The notes: generated by a model not told the origin, from the sequence alone. DNA of 58,062 bases from Chloroflexia bacterium (GCA_030431755.1 JAUIIK010000014.1:1-58062); one strand, 5' to 3'; shown: positions 40,509 through 49,871, counted from the first letter of the stretch. Numbers and translations are program-made.

Positions 40509-43500
40509 CTAACCAATGCGGTCCGGACCTCGCGCGCTGGTGGCTGCGCCGTCTTCCAGCGTGACCAAGTCTGTCGTCGTGCAGACCTCATGTACGACAG
40601 CCCCATCATGCGCCTCGGCGCAGTTGACGATAGCTGCGGGGAATGCGGTCGAGGGCTCCGCGACAACGGCGACATTGAAGCGCAGCGTCAGCGTCTCGCC
40701 AGGAGCAAGCGTCGCGTCTTCCATATACACCATGTGGAGCGCTTCGTCGTAGCCACAGCTTCCGCCGCTGCACTCGCTTACGCCGGTGAAACTGACCCAC
40801 ACCGGTAGCTCGTCGACGATCCCGGCGTCGGCTGCTTCGCCGAGGCTGGCGCTCGCCGGCACGATGATCGTGTACTCGAAGCTCTCACCTGGGGACACCT
40901 GCTCCTGGTCGGCCAGCTTCGCAGGTTCCGTGGCCGGGCTCGTCTCGCTCATCAGCGTCGTCGTCGCGCAGACCTCTTCCAGGAAGAGTCCGTCATTGAC
41001 AGTCGCGCAATTGACGATCTCGGGTGGAAACTCCACTTCCGACGCTTGCGCGATGACGACGGTGAAGCGCAACAGCAACTGGTGGCCAGCATCTAGCGTC
41101 GCATCCGACAGCGTGACCTGGTGTTGCGCCGCGTCGTAGCCACAGGTTCCACCGGCGCACTCGGAGATGGACCCGAACTCAACAACATCAGGGAGGTCAT
41201 CGAGAATCGATGCAGGACTCGGACCAGTCAGCCCTGGATTGGCCGGGACGATGATCGTGTACTCGATCTCCTCGCCCTGCCCAGCCTCCGCCTTATCGGC
41301 TCGCTTGATCGGTTCCTCTAGCTCATCGGGATCACCACAGCGAATGACGACCTCGGCATCGTCGACGTTGAAGTGCAGCCAGTGGCGACCGTCGTTGTGG
41401 GCGCGCTCTTCGTAAGCCTCGCGCGACTGCCGGTGGTGCTCGTCCCAGACCATCAGCCGGATCGGGTACTCGCCCGGCGCGGCGCAGGTGAAGGGCACGA
41501 GCTTCCCGACGGCGTCCGCGTCATCATCGGTCTCGTCGATCTCGTCGCGGTCGCAGTCTTCGTTCTGGTTCTCGGCGTCGGTGCAGGCGAAGAAGCGGAC
41601 ATTGGGCCGGTAGTTCGGCAGCGGGTTCGGGTTGTCCTGGCTTGGGTCGAAGTCCCAGTAGTAGTCGACCAGCCCTGGCTCGTCGTCCAGCGGGCCGATG
41701 CTGCCGTCGCTGTCCGAGGAACCGTTGGCGCTCAGCTCGACGGTCTGGCCAACCTCGACGGACGCCTCGGGCAGGCAGTTGTTGCCAATGCGGACGCAGG
41801 CGTCGGCGACCGGTTTGTAGTAGCGGTGCAGGAACTCATCCCAGGTCGAGTCATTCGGGAACGAGAAGCCGGGGTCGTCGCGCATGGCGTGCGGCTCCCC
41901 GGCAAGCGACGGGAGCTTGATGGCCGCATCGAGCTTGTAGAGATGGGTTCTGCCCGGCAACGTCGGATCGCCCTTGGGATCATCGAAGGCGCGCGCATCG
42001 CCACAGAGCGGGGTCATCGCGAGACACGACGACGGCAGCTCGGCACCGCCCGCTGGGCGGTTCTGGCGACCGTTCCAATAGTCCGGGTGGAGTAGCGTCC
42101 GCGGGAAGTAGATCGAGAGGCCGTGCGACTGCTCGTAGGTCGCCGTCGGACCGTGGGACTCCCAGCGCACCGCCGCCTCGACACCGTCGATGACCGGCCG
42201 CGCGAGATCCGACGCCTCGAGCAGGGTGAACCGGACAAGTTCGGCGAAGCGCTGGAGATCGATGAAGTTCGAGTCGTCGTACTCCATGACCAGCTCGCGC
42301 GCATCGTGCTTGATGACGAGCTGGTGATTGTCATCGCGGAAGTCATGGATCTCGATCATCTCGATATCCTCGATCAGCGCGGTCGCGAAGGCGGTCACGG
42401 CCGGCACGACCTGGCCCGAGACGACCGACGTGTCAATCACTGACCAGGTATAGGCGCGCCGCTCATGCTCAATCTTGCGCAGCTCGTCCGCCTCGTCGCC
42501 CTCGGCTTCGAGGATGTCCAGCGCCAGCCAGCTCAAGATACGCTCGTAGGCCAGCGTGTGCAGCTGGGCCAGCCGGTCGGCGACCGTACCGCCGTCCATC
42601 GAGGGATCGTTCTGCAGCTCCTTCATGAAGGAAGCCCAGGGGAAGCCGCCCCAGGAGATCTGCTCGCTGGCGACCATCATCCGGGCCTGCGGTTCGATCT
42701 GGTGGGCGACCTCGACCTGCGCCATCAGGCAGGCGTCGAACTTCACGACATCGAACTTCTGGCCGAGGGCCGCGAGCCCGGCGCTGAGCTCGGACATCCG
42801 CAGGAAGTCCTGCTCCCGGTAGGGGAAGAGCGCCTTCCAGCCATTGCCGTGGCCGCCGAAGACGATGGCGTAGCGCTCGGCCGGGAAGTTGGCCTTGGCG
42901 TAGTTGATGAAGCTCGAGAGTGCCTGGGATGTGCCGGGATTGACGTTCGTGTCCCGTCGCAGCAGCTCGTAGCGGCCGTCGGCGACGTAGATCGTCGCCG
43001 CAACCCCGGCGCTGTGGTGGTTCCGCACGACGATGTTGACGTCGGCGTTGGAGCCGACAGTTCTCATCTCGCGCAGTTCGTCGATCAGCTGCTTCGAGAT
43101 GTTGCCGTCACGGTGATCGTTGTAGACGAGGATGGTCCAGGACTTCGCCGGCTGCGGCAGATCGAGCGCCTGCTGGAGCGCCCGTTGCTCCTGCGGGGCA
43201 TCGACGAGCGCGTTGTAGTCACTCAGGAAGACGGACTCGTTGCGCGCGCCGGGTGTCGGGTCGAGCGCGTCGGCCCCGCCAAACGCCGCCCAGTCCGCCG
43301 GTGTATTGGAGTCGGTTGCCGCGGCGTCGCGGCCGATGGACTCATCCGGGCCGACGGTGTGCCGTCGCTCGTGTGGCTCAATCTCATCTGGAGCGACACC
43401 GCCATTGACATTGTAGGCCGCGCCGTCAATCCAGATGCCGGCAGCCACCGCGTCCGCCTGGACAGCGCCGCCCGTATAGTCAGCACCGTACCCCCAGGCG

Positions 43501-44795
43501 ACGAAGTCGATGATTGAATCGACGCCCTCGGCGCTACCATAGAGACCAACGTCGAAGAAGAACGCGAAAGCATCAGCCTCCCCGGCATAGAAGGCCGCGC
43601 TACCGTCGGAGCTATCGGCGTCGTTGTCTCCGTTGCCGAAATAGACGGTCAGGTACGCGCCCGGCACGAGCGTCCAGCCGGGTAGCTCGACGGTGGCCGC
43701 GCCATCGCCGGTTGCCAGCCGCCAGCCAGAGAGATCGACGCCAACGCCGGCAGGATTGAAGAGTTCCAGCCAGGTCGTCGTCATCTCCTCACCGGGCAGG
43801 TAGAGGATCTCGTTGATGCGCATCGCGTCGGCGTCAGCCGGCGGCGGGGGCATATCATCGCCGTCGTAGGCGGAGTCCGTGCGCCAGGCGTAGTAATGCT
43901 GGCCGACGTTGCCGGCCTCGACCTGCCAGCCGGGGGCGTTATCCGGTGTGTAGGTCAGGCAGCGGCGCTCGAAGCACTGCGTCAGGACATCCTTCGGCGT
44001 CCCGGCCACCTCGACCGTCGCCCAGTACGCCTCGGTTACAGGCAAGCCGGTGGCGTAGAAGGGCGATTGGAACAGGTTATCCTCGACGAAGCCCGCTGCC
44101 TGGTCGTAGATCAGCCCGCTCGAGTTCATGAACTCCCAGAACGGCTGGGCGACCTGATGATCGATGCCCGGCTCGGTGACGTGGTATCCGGTCGTCACGC
44201 CGAAGCTCGCCAGGGCCGGATCATCGGTGACGTTGCCAGCGCGGTCAACCCGCTGAGTGATCGTCGCGCCATCAGCAAGCGGCGGTAGGTCGCGGAGTGA
44301 GGCGAAGGTCTGGTAGGTCGGTCCGTTCGGATCCCCCTGATCGCCGGCCACGATGTTCTCGGACGGCAACCGCTCGACGAACTCGGTGTCGCCAACCTGC
44401 ATCCGGCCGGTCATCAACTCGACGACGAGCAGGCCGTTGGTGACGTACCAGGGACTGCTCGGATCGCCGTCATCCGGGTTGTTGATCTCCATGCGTGATT
44501 TGTCATAATACTGAACCTCGCGCATGCCGTCCGGGGATTCCGCATACGGCTCGGTCAGCACGGCGGTGTTGGCGTCCGGCCCCCAGAGCCAGGTACGGTC
44601 GCTCAAGCCATCGAGCACCGGGAGGTCAACCCGGGCCCAGGTCCGCTCGAAGTGCGGCGGGGCCGGCTCGACGGCCGCAGCAGGTTGGGCGAGGGCCAGG
44701 CCCGCGATGAGCTGTATGCCGAGCGCGGCAAGCGCGAGCAGCCTCACAATCATCGGAGCGATCTGCCGGTTGGACTGGCTTGCGCGCGTCTCCAT
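40509..44795 (-). CDS. Secreted clostripain-family (C11) peptidase-like protein with LTD and DUF11-type domains
   Basis: A 1428-aa exported protein. Signal peptide about 15-41; N-terminal module about 46-305, shared with the NHL protein and ending CFERRCLTYTPDNAPGW, EAGNVGQHYY; lamin-tail domain about 325-445 (MRINEILYLPGEEM, TWLELFNPAGV, DLSGWRL). The C11 domain starts near 552: His649 in VFGGHGNGW and Cys689 in FDACLMAQVEVAHQ form the dyad. After a PKD-like, Cys-containing stretch come two DUF11-type domains with the same opening (EYTIIVPA). It probably cleaves proteins outside the cell or works on the cell surface. ATG 44795 follows GGGAGAGG. Confidence 0.92.
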   Translation of the reverse strand: METRASQSNRQIAPMIVRLLALAALGIQLIAGLALAQPAAAVEPAPPHFERTWARVDLPVLDGLSDRTWLWGPDANTAVLTEPYAESPDGMREVQYYDKSRMEINNPDDGDPSSPWYVTNGLLVVELMTGRMQVGDTEFVERLPSENIVAGDQGDPNGPTYQTFASLRDLPPLADGATITQRVDRAGNVTDDPALASFGVTTGYHVTEPGIDHQVAQPFWEFMNSSGLIYDQAAGFVEDNLFQSPFYATGLPVTEAYWATVEVAGTPKDVLTQCFERRCLTYTPDNAPGWQVEAGNVGQHYYAWRTDSAYDGDDMPPPPADADAMRINEILYLPGEEMTTTWLELFNPAGVGVDLSGWRLATGDGAATVELPGWTLVPGAYLTVYFGNGDNDADSSDGSAAFYAGEADAFAFFFDVGLYGSAEGVDSIIDFVAWGYGADYTGGAVQADAVAAGIWIDGAAYNVNGGVAPDEIEPHERRHTVGPDESIGRDAAATDSNTPADWAAFGGADALDPTPGARNESVFLSDYNALVDAPQEQRALQQALDLPQPAKSWTILVYNDHRDGNISKQLIDELREMRTVGSNADVNIVVRNHHSAGVAATIYVADGRYELLRRDTNVNPGTSQALSSFINYAKANFPAERYAIVFGGHGNGWKALFPYREQDFLRMSELSAGLAALGQKFDVVKFDACLMAQVEVAHQIEPQARMMVASEQISWGGFPWASFMKELQNDPSMDGGTVADRLAQLHTLAYERILSWLALDILEAEGDEADELRKIEHERRAYTWSVIDTSVVSGQVVPAVTAFATALIEDIEMIEIHDFRDDNHQLVIKHDARELVMEYDDSNFIDLQRFAELVRFTLLEASDLARPVIDGVEAAVRWESHGPTATYEQSHGLSIYFPRTLLHPDYWNGRQNRPAGGAELPSSCLAMTPLCGDARAFDDPKGDPTLPGRTHLYKLDAAIKLPSLAGEPHAMRDDPGFSFPNDSTWDEFLHRYYKPVADACVRIGNNCLPEASVEVGQTVELSANGSSDSDGSIGPLDDEPGLVDYYWDFDPSQDNPNPLPNYRPNVRFFACTDAENQNEDCDRDEIDETDDDADAVGKLVPFTCAAPGEYPIRLMVWDEHHRQSREAYEERAHNDGRHWLHFNVDDAEVVIRCGDPDELEEPIKRADKAEAGQGEEIEYTIIVPANPGLTGPSPASILDDLPDVVEFGSISECAGGTCGYDAAQHQVTLSDATLDAGHQLLLRFTVVIAQASEVEFPPEIVNCATVNDGLFLEEVCATTTLMSETSPATEPAKLADQEQVSPGESFEYTIIVPASASLGEAADAGIVDELPVWVSFTGVSECSGGSCGYDEALHMVYMEDATLAPGETLTLRFNVAVVAEPSTAFPAAIVNCAEAHDGAVVHEVCTTTDLVTLEDGAATSARGPDRIG

Positions 44796-44886
44796 CTGAA
44801 CCCATCCTCTCCCTGGGTCGTCGCATGTTGTTCGTGTTGATATGACCGTCGGGCCGGAGATTTCTTACACCGTGGCGAGCCGGGGA

Positions 44887-45654
44887 TCAGTGTCCGCGAA
44901 AGTCCGGCGGGCGGCGTTCGAGAAAGGCCTGGATGCCTTCGGCGGAGTCTTCAGTCGTATAGAGGTAGGCCGCGCGCTCCCGTTCGAGTTGGAGCGCCTC
45001 ATCGAGCGGCATGTCGAAACCGGTGTTGACGAGCATCTTGATCTCGCGCAGCGCCAGCGGTCCGCTCGCCGTCGCGATCTGCAGGGCGAGGGCCGTCGCG
45101 GATTCCAGCGCCGCGCCTCGCGCCGTCGCCTGATTGACCAGCCCCCAACGCTCGGCCGTCGCGCCGCTGATGTGCCGGCCGGTGAACATTAGATCCTTCG
45201 CGCGGCCAGGGCCGATCAGTCGCGGCAGGCGCTGGGTCCCGCCGCCGCCGGGCAGAATCCCACGCAGCACCTCCGGCTGTCCGAGCTGGGCAGTCTCGGC
45301 GGCGATCCGCAGATCGCAGCACATCGCCAGCTCCAGCCCGCCGCCGAGCGCGTAGCCCTCGATCGCCGCAATCACCGGGATCGGCACGGCAGCCAGCGCG
45401 TCATAGGCGGCTATCGTCGGTGACGGGCCTGCGGTCGGTGTCGCCCGCTCGCTCAAGTCAGCCCCGGCCGAAAACGCGCGCTCGTTGCCGGTGACAACCA
45501 GCACCCGCGCATCACCAAGTTGCCCGGTGGCGGCGACGATCTCCGCCGCCATCTGCCGGTTGATCGCGTTGAGCTTCTCCGGCCGGTTGAAAGTCAGCCG
45601 AGCGACATCGTCTTCGATGACGAACTCTATGGTGGTGAATTCACTCGCAAGCAT
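44887..45654 (-). CDS. Enoyl-CoA hydratase/isomerase family protein
   Basis: A 255-aa crotonase. The oxyanion motif is NERAFSAGADLSE; the active-site helix GYALGGGLELAMCCDLRIAA carries the first Glu; QLGQPEVLRGILPGGGGTQR carries the second. The two glutamates of hydratases are thus both present, so hydration of 2-enoyl-CoA is plausible. ATG 45654 (GGGAG upstream) replaces the longer frame that starts at 45717. It follows an acyl-CoA ligase gene on the same strand 163 bp upstream; together they fit a fatty or aromatic acid degradation unit. Confidence 0.93.
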   Translation of the reverse strand: MLASEFTTIEFVIEDDVARLTFNRPEKLNAINRQMAAEIVAATGQLGDARVLVVTGNERAFSAGADLSERATPTAGPSPTIAAYDALAAVPIPVIAAIEGYALGGGLELAMCCDLRIAAETAQLGQPEVLRGILPGGGGTQRLPRLIGPGRAKDLMFTGRHISGATAERWGLVNQATARGAALESATALALQIATASGPLALREIKMLVNTGFDMPLDEALQLERERAAYLYTTEDSAEGIQAFLERRPPDFRGH

Positions 45655-45817
45655 CGTGCACTCCCGAATCATCGTGGAAACATGCCGATTGTCGCACCGA
45701 GATCGACGTATCGACATCGTGTCTTACCGCCATGCCAATCGACGCTCCGCCCGACGGCCGCAGAATCCCCCCACACGTCATCCTGGCACTTGTTGCAGCT
45801 CCACGTCGCCACTGCAC

Positions 45818-47284
45818 CTACGACACTCTCTCCGCGACCAGCGCCGAGCGGCGGATCTTGCCGGCCTCATCACGTGGCAGCTGAGCGACGAACTCCCACG
45901 TCTTCGGCACCTTGTAGGAGGCCAGGCGCTCACGGCAATGGGCGTCCAGCTCCGCCTCACTCAGTTCCTGGCCCGGCTGCACAACGGCATGGACGCGCTT
46001 GCCCCACTCATCGTCCAGCAAGCCGATCACCGCGACGTCGGCGATGCCGCGATGCTCACTCAAGGCCGCCTCGACCTCGGCCGGGTAGACGTTCGCGCCG
46101 CCGGTGATGATCAGGTCCGTTCGCCGGTCGGCCAGGAATAGGTAGCCGTCGTCATCGACCCAGCCCATGTCGCCGACACTGACGAAGCCCTCCGGCGTCG
46201 TCTTGGCTGGGTCCGATCCGATGTACTCGTAGGTAGTCCGGCTGCCGTGTGGCCGCATGAAGATCTCGCCGACCTCGCCGGCTGGGACTGGCTGCCACTG
46301 CTCGTCAAGGATCGCCAGATCGCAGCCGACCGGCCTGCCGAGCGAGCCGGGGTGCTCCAGCCACTCGTCGCCGCGAATCCGGCAGCTGCCGACAGCCTCG
46401 GTCGAGCCGAAGCCTTCGTAGAGCTTCTCGGGACCAAGCAGCTCGATCCAGGCCCGCTTGAGCCACGGCGGGCAGGGGGCTGCGGTGTGGAAGAATGCCT
46501 CGACGCTGGAGAAATCGCGCTCCTCGATCCCCGGCATGCGGACGATGCGCTGCATCATCGTCGGCGCGAGGAAGCCGAAGTTGACCCGGTGGCGCTCGAT
46601 AGCAGCGACCACCCGCGCCGCGTCGAACTTCTCGAAGAGCACCAGCGTGTGATCCTCGAAGAGCCCCATGTGGCTCCAGCTGAACGGCGAGTTGTGATAA
46701 AGCGGCCCGGCGACGAGCTGGACCTGCCCCGGCCGCATCCCGACACCGACCCTTCCGACCTCGCCCGGCACGAAGGCCCAGGGACGCGGATCGACGATGA
46801 TCTTCGGCAGCCCGGTCGAGCCGCCGGAGCAGACCGACTTCCCAGGATGGGCGACAACGTCCGGCAACCAGCCATCATCGAGCGCGTGGGACTGATCGAG
46901 CTCCTCGCGGGAGATGTACGGGTGGGCGCTCTCTCTCCCCCATGGCGCGGCCACGACGGTCGGTTGCGCCAGTTCGAGCAGCGCATCGCGTTCCCGGGCC
47001 GGCAGGTTGTAGCGAATCGGGATCACCAACGCGCCGAGCTTCCAGGCGGCGATCGTCAGCAGAAAGTGGTCCGGGCTATTCGGCATCCCGACGACGACCC
47101 GGCTCTCATCGTCGACGCCCCGGCTCGCCAGTAACCGCGCCAGCTGGTTCGAGCGCCGTTCGAGCCGCCCCCAGCTCACGCGCAGCTCCTCGCCCTCCAG
47201 CGGCACGAAGATGATCGCATCCTGCTCCGGATGCTCCTCCGCCAGCATCGACACCCGCCGGCCAAACGAGACAGCCTCGGTCAT
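45818..47284 (-). CDS. AMP-forming acyl-CoA synthetase (acid-CoA ligase)
   Basis: A 488-aa member of the ANL superfamily. The P-loop is KSVCSGGSTGLPKIIVDPRP; then YEGFGSTEAVGSCR (A5), VSVGDMGWVDDDGYLFLADR (A7/A8 hinge) and DLIITGGANVYPAEVE; and the catalytic Lys of A10 in PRDEAGKIRRSAL. It activates a carboxylic acid to its CoA thioester. The substrate cannot be read from the sequence. ATG 47284. Upstream of, and probably co-transcribed with, the enoyl-CoA hydratase gene. Confidence 0.93.
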   Translation of the reverse strand: MTEAVSFGRRVSMLAEEHPEQDAIIFVPLEGEELRVSWGRLERRSNQLARLLASRGVDDESRVVVGMPNSPDHFLLTIAAWKLGALVIPIRYNLPARERDALLELAQPTVVAAPWGRESAHPYISREELDQSHALDDGWLPDVVAHPGKSVCSGGSTGLPKIIVDPRPWAFVPGEVGRVGVGMRPGQVQLVAGPLYHNSPFSWSHMGLFEDHTLVLFEKFDAARVVAAIERHRVNFGFLAPTMMQRIVRMPGIEERDFSSVEAFFHTAAPCPPWLKRAWIELLGPEKLYEGFGSTEAVGSCRIRGDEWLEHPGSLGRPVGCDLAILDEQWQPVPAGEVGEIFMRPHGSRTTYEYIGSDPAKTTPEGFVSVGDMGWVDDDGYLFLADRRTDLIITGGANVYPAEVEAALSEHRGIADVAVIGLLDDEWGKRVHAVVQPGQELSEAELDAHCRERLASYKVPKTWEFVAQLPRDEAGKIRRSALVAERVS

Positions 47285-47686
47285 CCCCGTTCTCCTGAAA
47301 TCTGCATGTCCGATGCGCCCATTCTCGCACAGTTGCGGGGATACTCGACGCCATTAGGCCGCCCCTGTCCTGTCATCCCGACCGGAGGCTTTGCGAAGTG
47401 GAGGGATCCCAACGAGGTGCCAAGGAGGGCTGCATAGCGGTACGAAGCTCTGGTCAATGTTGCCTTTTGAGGATGTGGGATTGACCAGAGCTTTGTACGG
47501 TATCGACTCTAACCCGTTGCTTGAGATTGGGATCCCTCCACTTCGCAAAGCCTCCGGTCGGGATGACGGCCGAGGATATGTCCGCGTGTCCTCGACGCAA
47601 TACGGCGGCGAACCTTCGCAACCTTAAGGCAAGACAGCGTGTACGATGTTCGCGGGTGATTCAGGGAAGGTGGGGAGAGAGTGACC
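47285..47686. other. 402-bp divergent region with a large palindromic element
   Basis: It separates the acyl-CoA ligase gene (minus) from the trans-sulfuration gene (plus) and so holds two promoters. Half of it is the palindromic element at 47372-47567. About 87 bp are left on the left side and 119 bp on the right for promoters. Confidence 0.6.
47372..47567. mobile_element. Palindromic MITE-like element with perfect 41-bp arms (CATCCCG family)
   Basis: 47372-47412 and 47527-47567 are exact reverse complements (starting GTCATCCCGACCGGAGGCTT). A second inverted repeat lies inside: GGTACGAAGCTCTGGTCAAT facing ATTGACCAGAGCTTTGTACG, one mismatch. The middle is AT-richer and encodes nothing. Perfect arms imply a recent insertion. 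Related, more worn copies are at 17362, 29891 and 32890. Confidence 0.78.
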
Positions 47687-48826
47687 ATGAGCACCGGGCA
47701 CGGGCAGGGCTTCGCGACGCGGGCGATTCACGCCGGGGAGGCGCGCGATCCGGCGACGAATGCGCACAACACGCCGATCTACCAGACGGCGACTTTCACC
47801 TTCGGCTCGGCCGAGGAGATGGCGGCGGCGATGGCCGAGCCCTTCGACAACTTCTTCTACTCGCGCACCGGCAACCCGACCCCGGCCGCGCTCGAACGCA
47901 AGCTGGCGTCGCTCGAAGGCGCTGAGGAGGCGGCCGCGACATCATCCGGGATGGCGGCGGTCTCGGCGGCGGTGCTGGCCAGCGCCCGGGCCGGCGACCA
48001 CCTGATCGTCGCCGACGATGTCTTCGTCATCAGCCGCCAGTTCTTCGAGCAGGATTGCGCCGACCTCGGCATCGCCGTTAGCTTCGTCGACATCACCGAC
48101 CACGACGCCATCCGGGCGGCCGTCCGCGAGAACACGACGCTGCTCTTCACCGAATCAGCCACGAACCCACATATGTGGATCGCCGACCTCCCGGTGCTGC
48201 GCACGATCGCCGACGAGCACGACCTGACCCTCATCGTCGACAACACCTTCCTAAGCCCGGCTTTGCTGCGGCCGATCGAATACGGCGCGGACCTCGTCGT
48301 CCATTCAGCGACGAAGTACCTGTCGGGCCACGGCGACACGATTGCGGGGGTCATCGCCGGGCCGCGCCATCGCTTCGAACGCATCCGGCTGAAGCTCGAC
48401 GCGCTCGGCCAGTGCCTGAGCCCCTTCAACGCCTGGCTGGTCCTGCGCGGTATCCGCACCCTGCCGATGCGGATGCGGGCGCACAGCGAAAATGCGCTGG
48501 CGCTTGCGAGCTTCCTGGCTGACCATCCGGCCGTCGAGTGGGTAAGCTATCCCGGGTTAGAGCAGCACCCGAACTACGAGCTAGCCCGGCAGCTTCTCGG
48601 CGAGCGATTTGGCGGGATGCTGTCGATGCGGCTGCACGGCGGGGTGGGCGAAATGAACCGCTTCGCCAACGCCCTGAAGCTAGCCGACCTCGGCGTTAGC
48701 CTTGGCGATGTCTACACATTGGCATACCCGCAGCCACGTCGTGATAATTTGATACGTGTCTCAGTGGGTTGTGAGGATACCGGCGACATCGTCGCCGATT
48801 TCCGCCAGGCGCTTGATCAGATCTAG
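47687..48826 (+). CDS. Cystathionine gamma-synthase/lyase family PLP enzyme
   Basis: A 379-aa trans-sulfuration enzyme. FATRAIHAGEARDPATNAHN then TPIYQTATF opens as usual; YSRTGNPTPAALERKLASLE contains the PLP/substrate loop; DNTFLSPALLRPIEYGADLV then VHSATKYLSGHGDTIAG holds the PLP Lys. The family includes cystathionine gamma-synthase, cystathionine gamma-lyase and methionine gamma-lyase; the sequence does not separate them with certainty. ATG 47687 is preferred to GTG 47681 by spacing from GGGGAGAG. Confidence 0.93.
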   Translation: MSTGHGQGFATRAIHAGEARDPATNAHNTPIYQTATFTFGSAEEMAAAMAEPFDNFFYSRTGNPTPAALERKLASLEGAEEAAATSSGMAAVSAAVLASARAGDHLIVADDVFVISRQFFEQDCADLGIAVSFVDITDHDAIRAAVRENTTLLFTESATNPHMWIADLPVLRTIADEHDLTLIVDNTFLSPALLRPIEYGADLVVHSATKYLSGHGDTIAGVIAGPRHRFERIRLKLDALGQCLSPFNAWLVLRGIRTLPMRMRAHSENALALASFLADHPAVEWVSYPGLEQHPNYELARQLLGERFGGMLSMRLHGGVGEMNRFANALKLADLGVSLGDVYTLAYPQPRRDNLIRVSVGCEDTGDIVADFRQALDQI

Positions 48827-48841
48827 AGTGGAGGTGACTTG

Positions 48842-49141
48842 ATGTATCAACGACTCAGCCAGCGGGAGTTCGTCGCCCACAAAGGCACAGCCTTCACCGT
48901 TATCATCGAGGGCCAGGAAGCCGTCTTGCTCACGCTGGTCGAGGTCAAGTCGCTCGGCACCCGCGAAACCGGCTCGCTCACCATCGAATCCTTCTCGCTG
49001 ATCTTCGAGGGCCCGACCAGCCCGATGCTCGCCCAGAGCAGCTTCGAGTTCGTCCACGACCACATGGGCGAGCTCGCCATCTTCATCGTCCCCCTCGGCC
49101 CCATCGAGGGTGTGATGCGGTATGAGGCGGTCTTCAACTAG
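48842..49141 (+). CDS. DUF6916-like protein, cytosolic copy
   Basis: A 99-aa protein without signal peptide. MYQRLSQREFVAHKGTAFTV, SLTIESFSLIFEGPTSPMLA, QSSFEFVHDHMGELAIFIVP and the end MRYEAVFN match the C-terminal domain of the exported 173-aa protein at 50146 (QPFSLLFTLG, VRFEHEALGKVELFVHQV, YEAVFN). The family, DUF6916 from memory, tends to sit next to tail-collar proteins, as here within 2 kb. GGAGGTGA precedes ATG 48842. Role unknown. Confidence 0.75.
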   Translation: MYQRLSQREFVAHKGTAFTVIIEGQEAVLLTLVEVKSLGTRETGSLTIESFSLIFEGPTSPMLAQSSFEFVHDHMGELAIFIVPLGPIEGVMRYEAVFN

Positions 49142-49144
49142 GTT

Positions 49145-49340
49145 GTAGTACGTAGTTTGTAGTTAACAGCCGCCCTCACCCCCAGCCCCTCTCCCAATTT
49201 TGGGAGAGGGGTGTCTCATTGTTTGTTCTTGAGTTCCCGATCCGGTCCTCCTTCTCGGGGCGCCCTCTGGGCCATTGGGAGAAGGGGGCAGGGGATGAGG
49301 TCTATCCCGGCTTTCCCACAACCTACAAACTACGCACTAC
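49145..49340. mobile_element. MITE-like element with 20-bp inverted ends between two stop codons
   Basis: GTAGTACGTAGTTTGTAGTT (49145-49164) and the reverse complement of 49320-49340 match at about 18 of 20 positions. Inside are the perfect hairpin CCCCTCTCCCA-attt-TGGGAGAGGGG (49186-49211) and, near the right side, its half copy ATTGGGAGAAGGGGGCAGGG. The element starts 3 bp after the DUF6916 stop and ends 3 bp before the stop of the convergent GNAT gene. Confidence 0.65.
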
Positions 49341-49343
49341 AAA

Positions 49344-49808
49344 CTACTCCCGCCATTCCATAAACACATTCACCCCGCGGTCCTCGATGGCCTGGAAGCC
49401 GAGGCGGTCGTAGAGGCGGCGGGCGGGGTTGTGTTGCTCGACGTGGAGGCGGACGGGTTTGCCGAGGGCGGCGGCGCGGTCCATGACGTCGCGGATGAGG
49501 CGCGTGCCGATGCCCTGGTTGCGTTGCTCCGGGAGCAGGGCGATGTCGATCAGGCGGACATCTTCTTCCCAATCGCCAACGTAGAGGCGGCCGATGGGCT
49601 GGCCGTCGCCCTCGATGACGTTGAACTCGGAGGGCGGCAGATGTTCCAGGTAGTAGCGGTGCTGGGCCATGAACTGCGTCGCCAGAAACTCGGCGATCTG
49701 GGCCTGGTTCCAGCCGGTCAGCGCCAGCTCGTCCTCGCGGGTCGAGGCGTAGAGGGCCGATAGGAAGGGCTCGTCACCAGGCTGGATCGGACGGAGTGTG
49801 ATCTTCAC
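49344..49808 (-). CDS. GNAT family N-acetyltransferase
   Basis: A 154-aa acetyltransferase: ITLRPIQPGDEPFLSALYAS, DGQPIGRLYVGDWEEDVRLI, DIALLPEQRNQGIGTRLIRD (motif A with Q/RxxGxG/A) and LHVEQHNPARRLYDRLGFQA then IEDRG. All four GNAT motifs are present. Substrate unknown. ATG 49808. Confidence 0.92.
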   Translation of the reverse strand: MKITLRPIQPGDEPFLSALYASTREDELALTGWNQAQIAEFLATQFMAQHRYYLEHLPPSEFNVIEGDGQPIGRLYVGDWEEDVRLIDIALLPEQRNQGIGTRLIRDVMDRAAALGKPVRLHVEQHNPARRLYDRLGFQAIEDRGVNVFMEWRE

Positions 49809-49871
49809 GCGCAGGCTATCCGGCGGATGGCATGAGCTTCACTGCAACAGGACGTTGCAGTGATCGTTCGG

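Noticed and set aside
42465-43517. A 350-aa plus-strand frame opposite the clostripain-like gene
   Set aside because: Antisense frame of a well-supported C11 peptidase domain; composition is that of a GC-rich mirror frame and no motif is seen.
49151-49348. Paired GTAGTTTGTAGTT / ACTACAAACTAC words considered as att sites of an integrated element
   Set aside because: They are inverted, not direct, and enclose only 150-190 bp without an integrase, so terminal repeats of a MITE-like element fit better.
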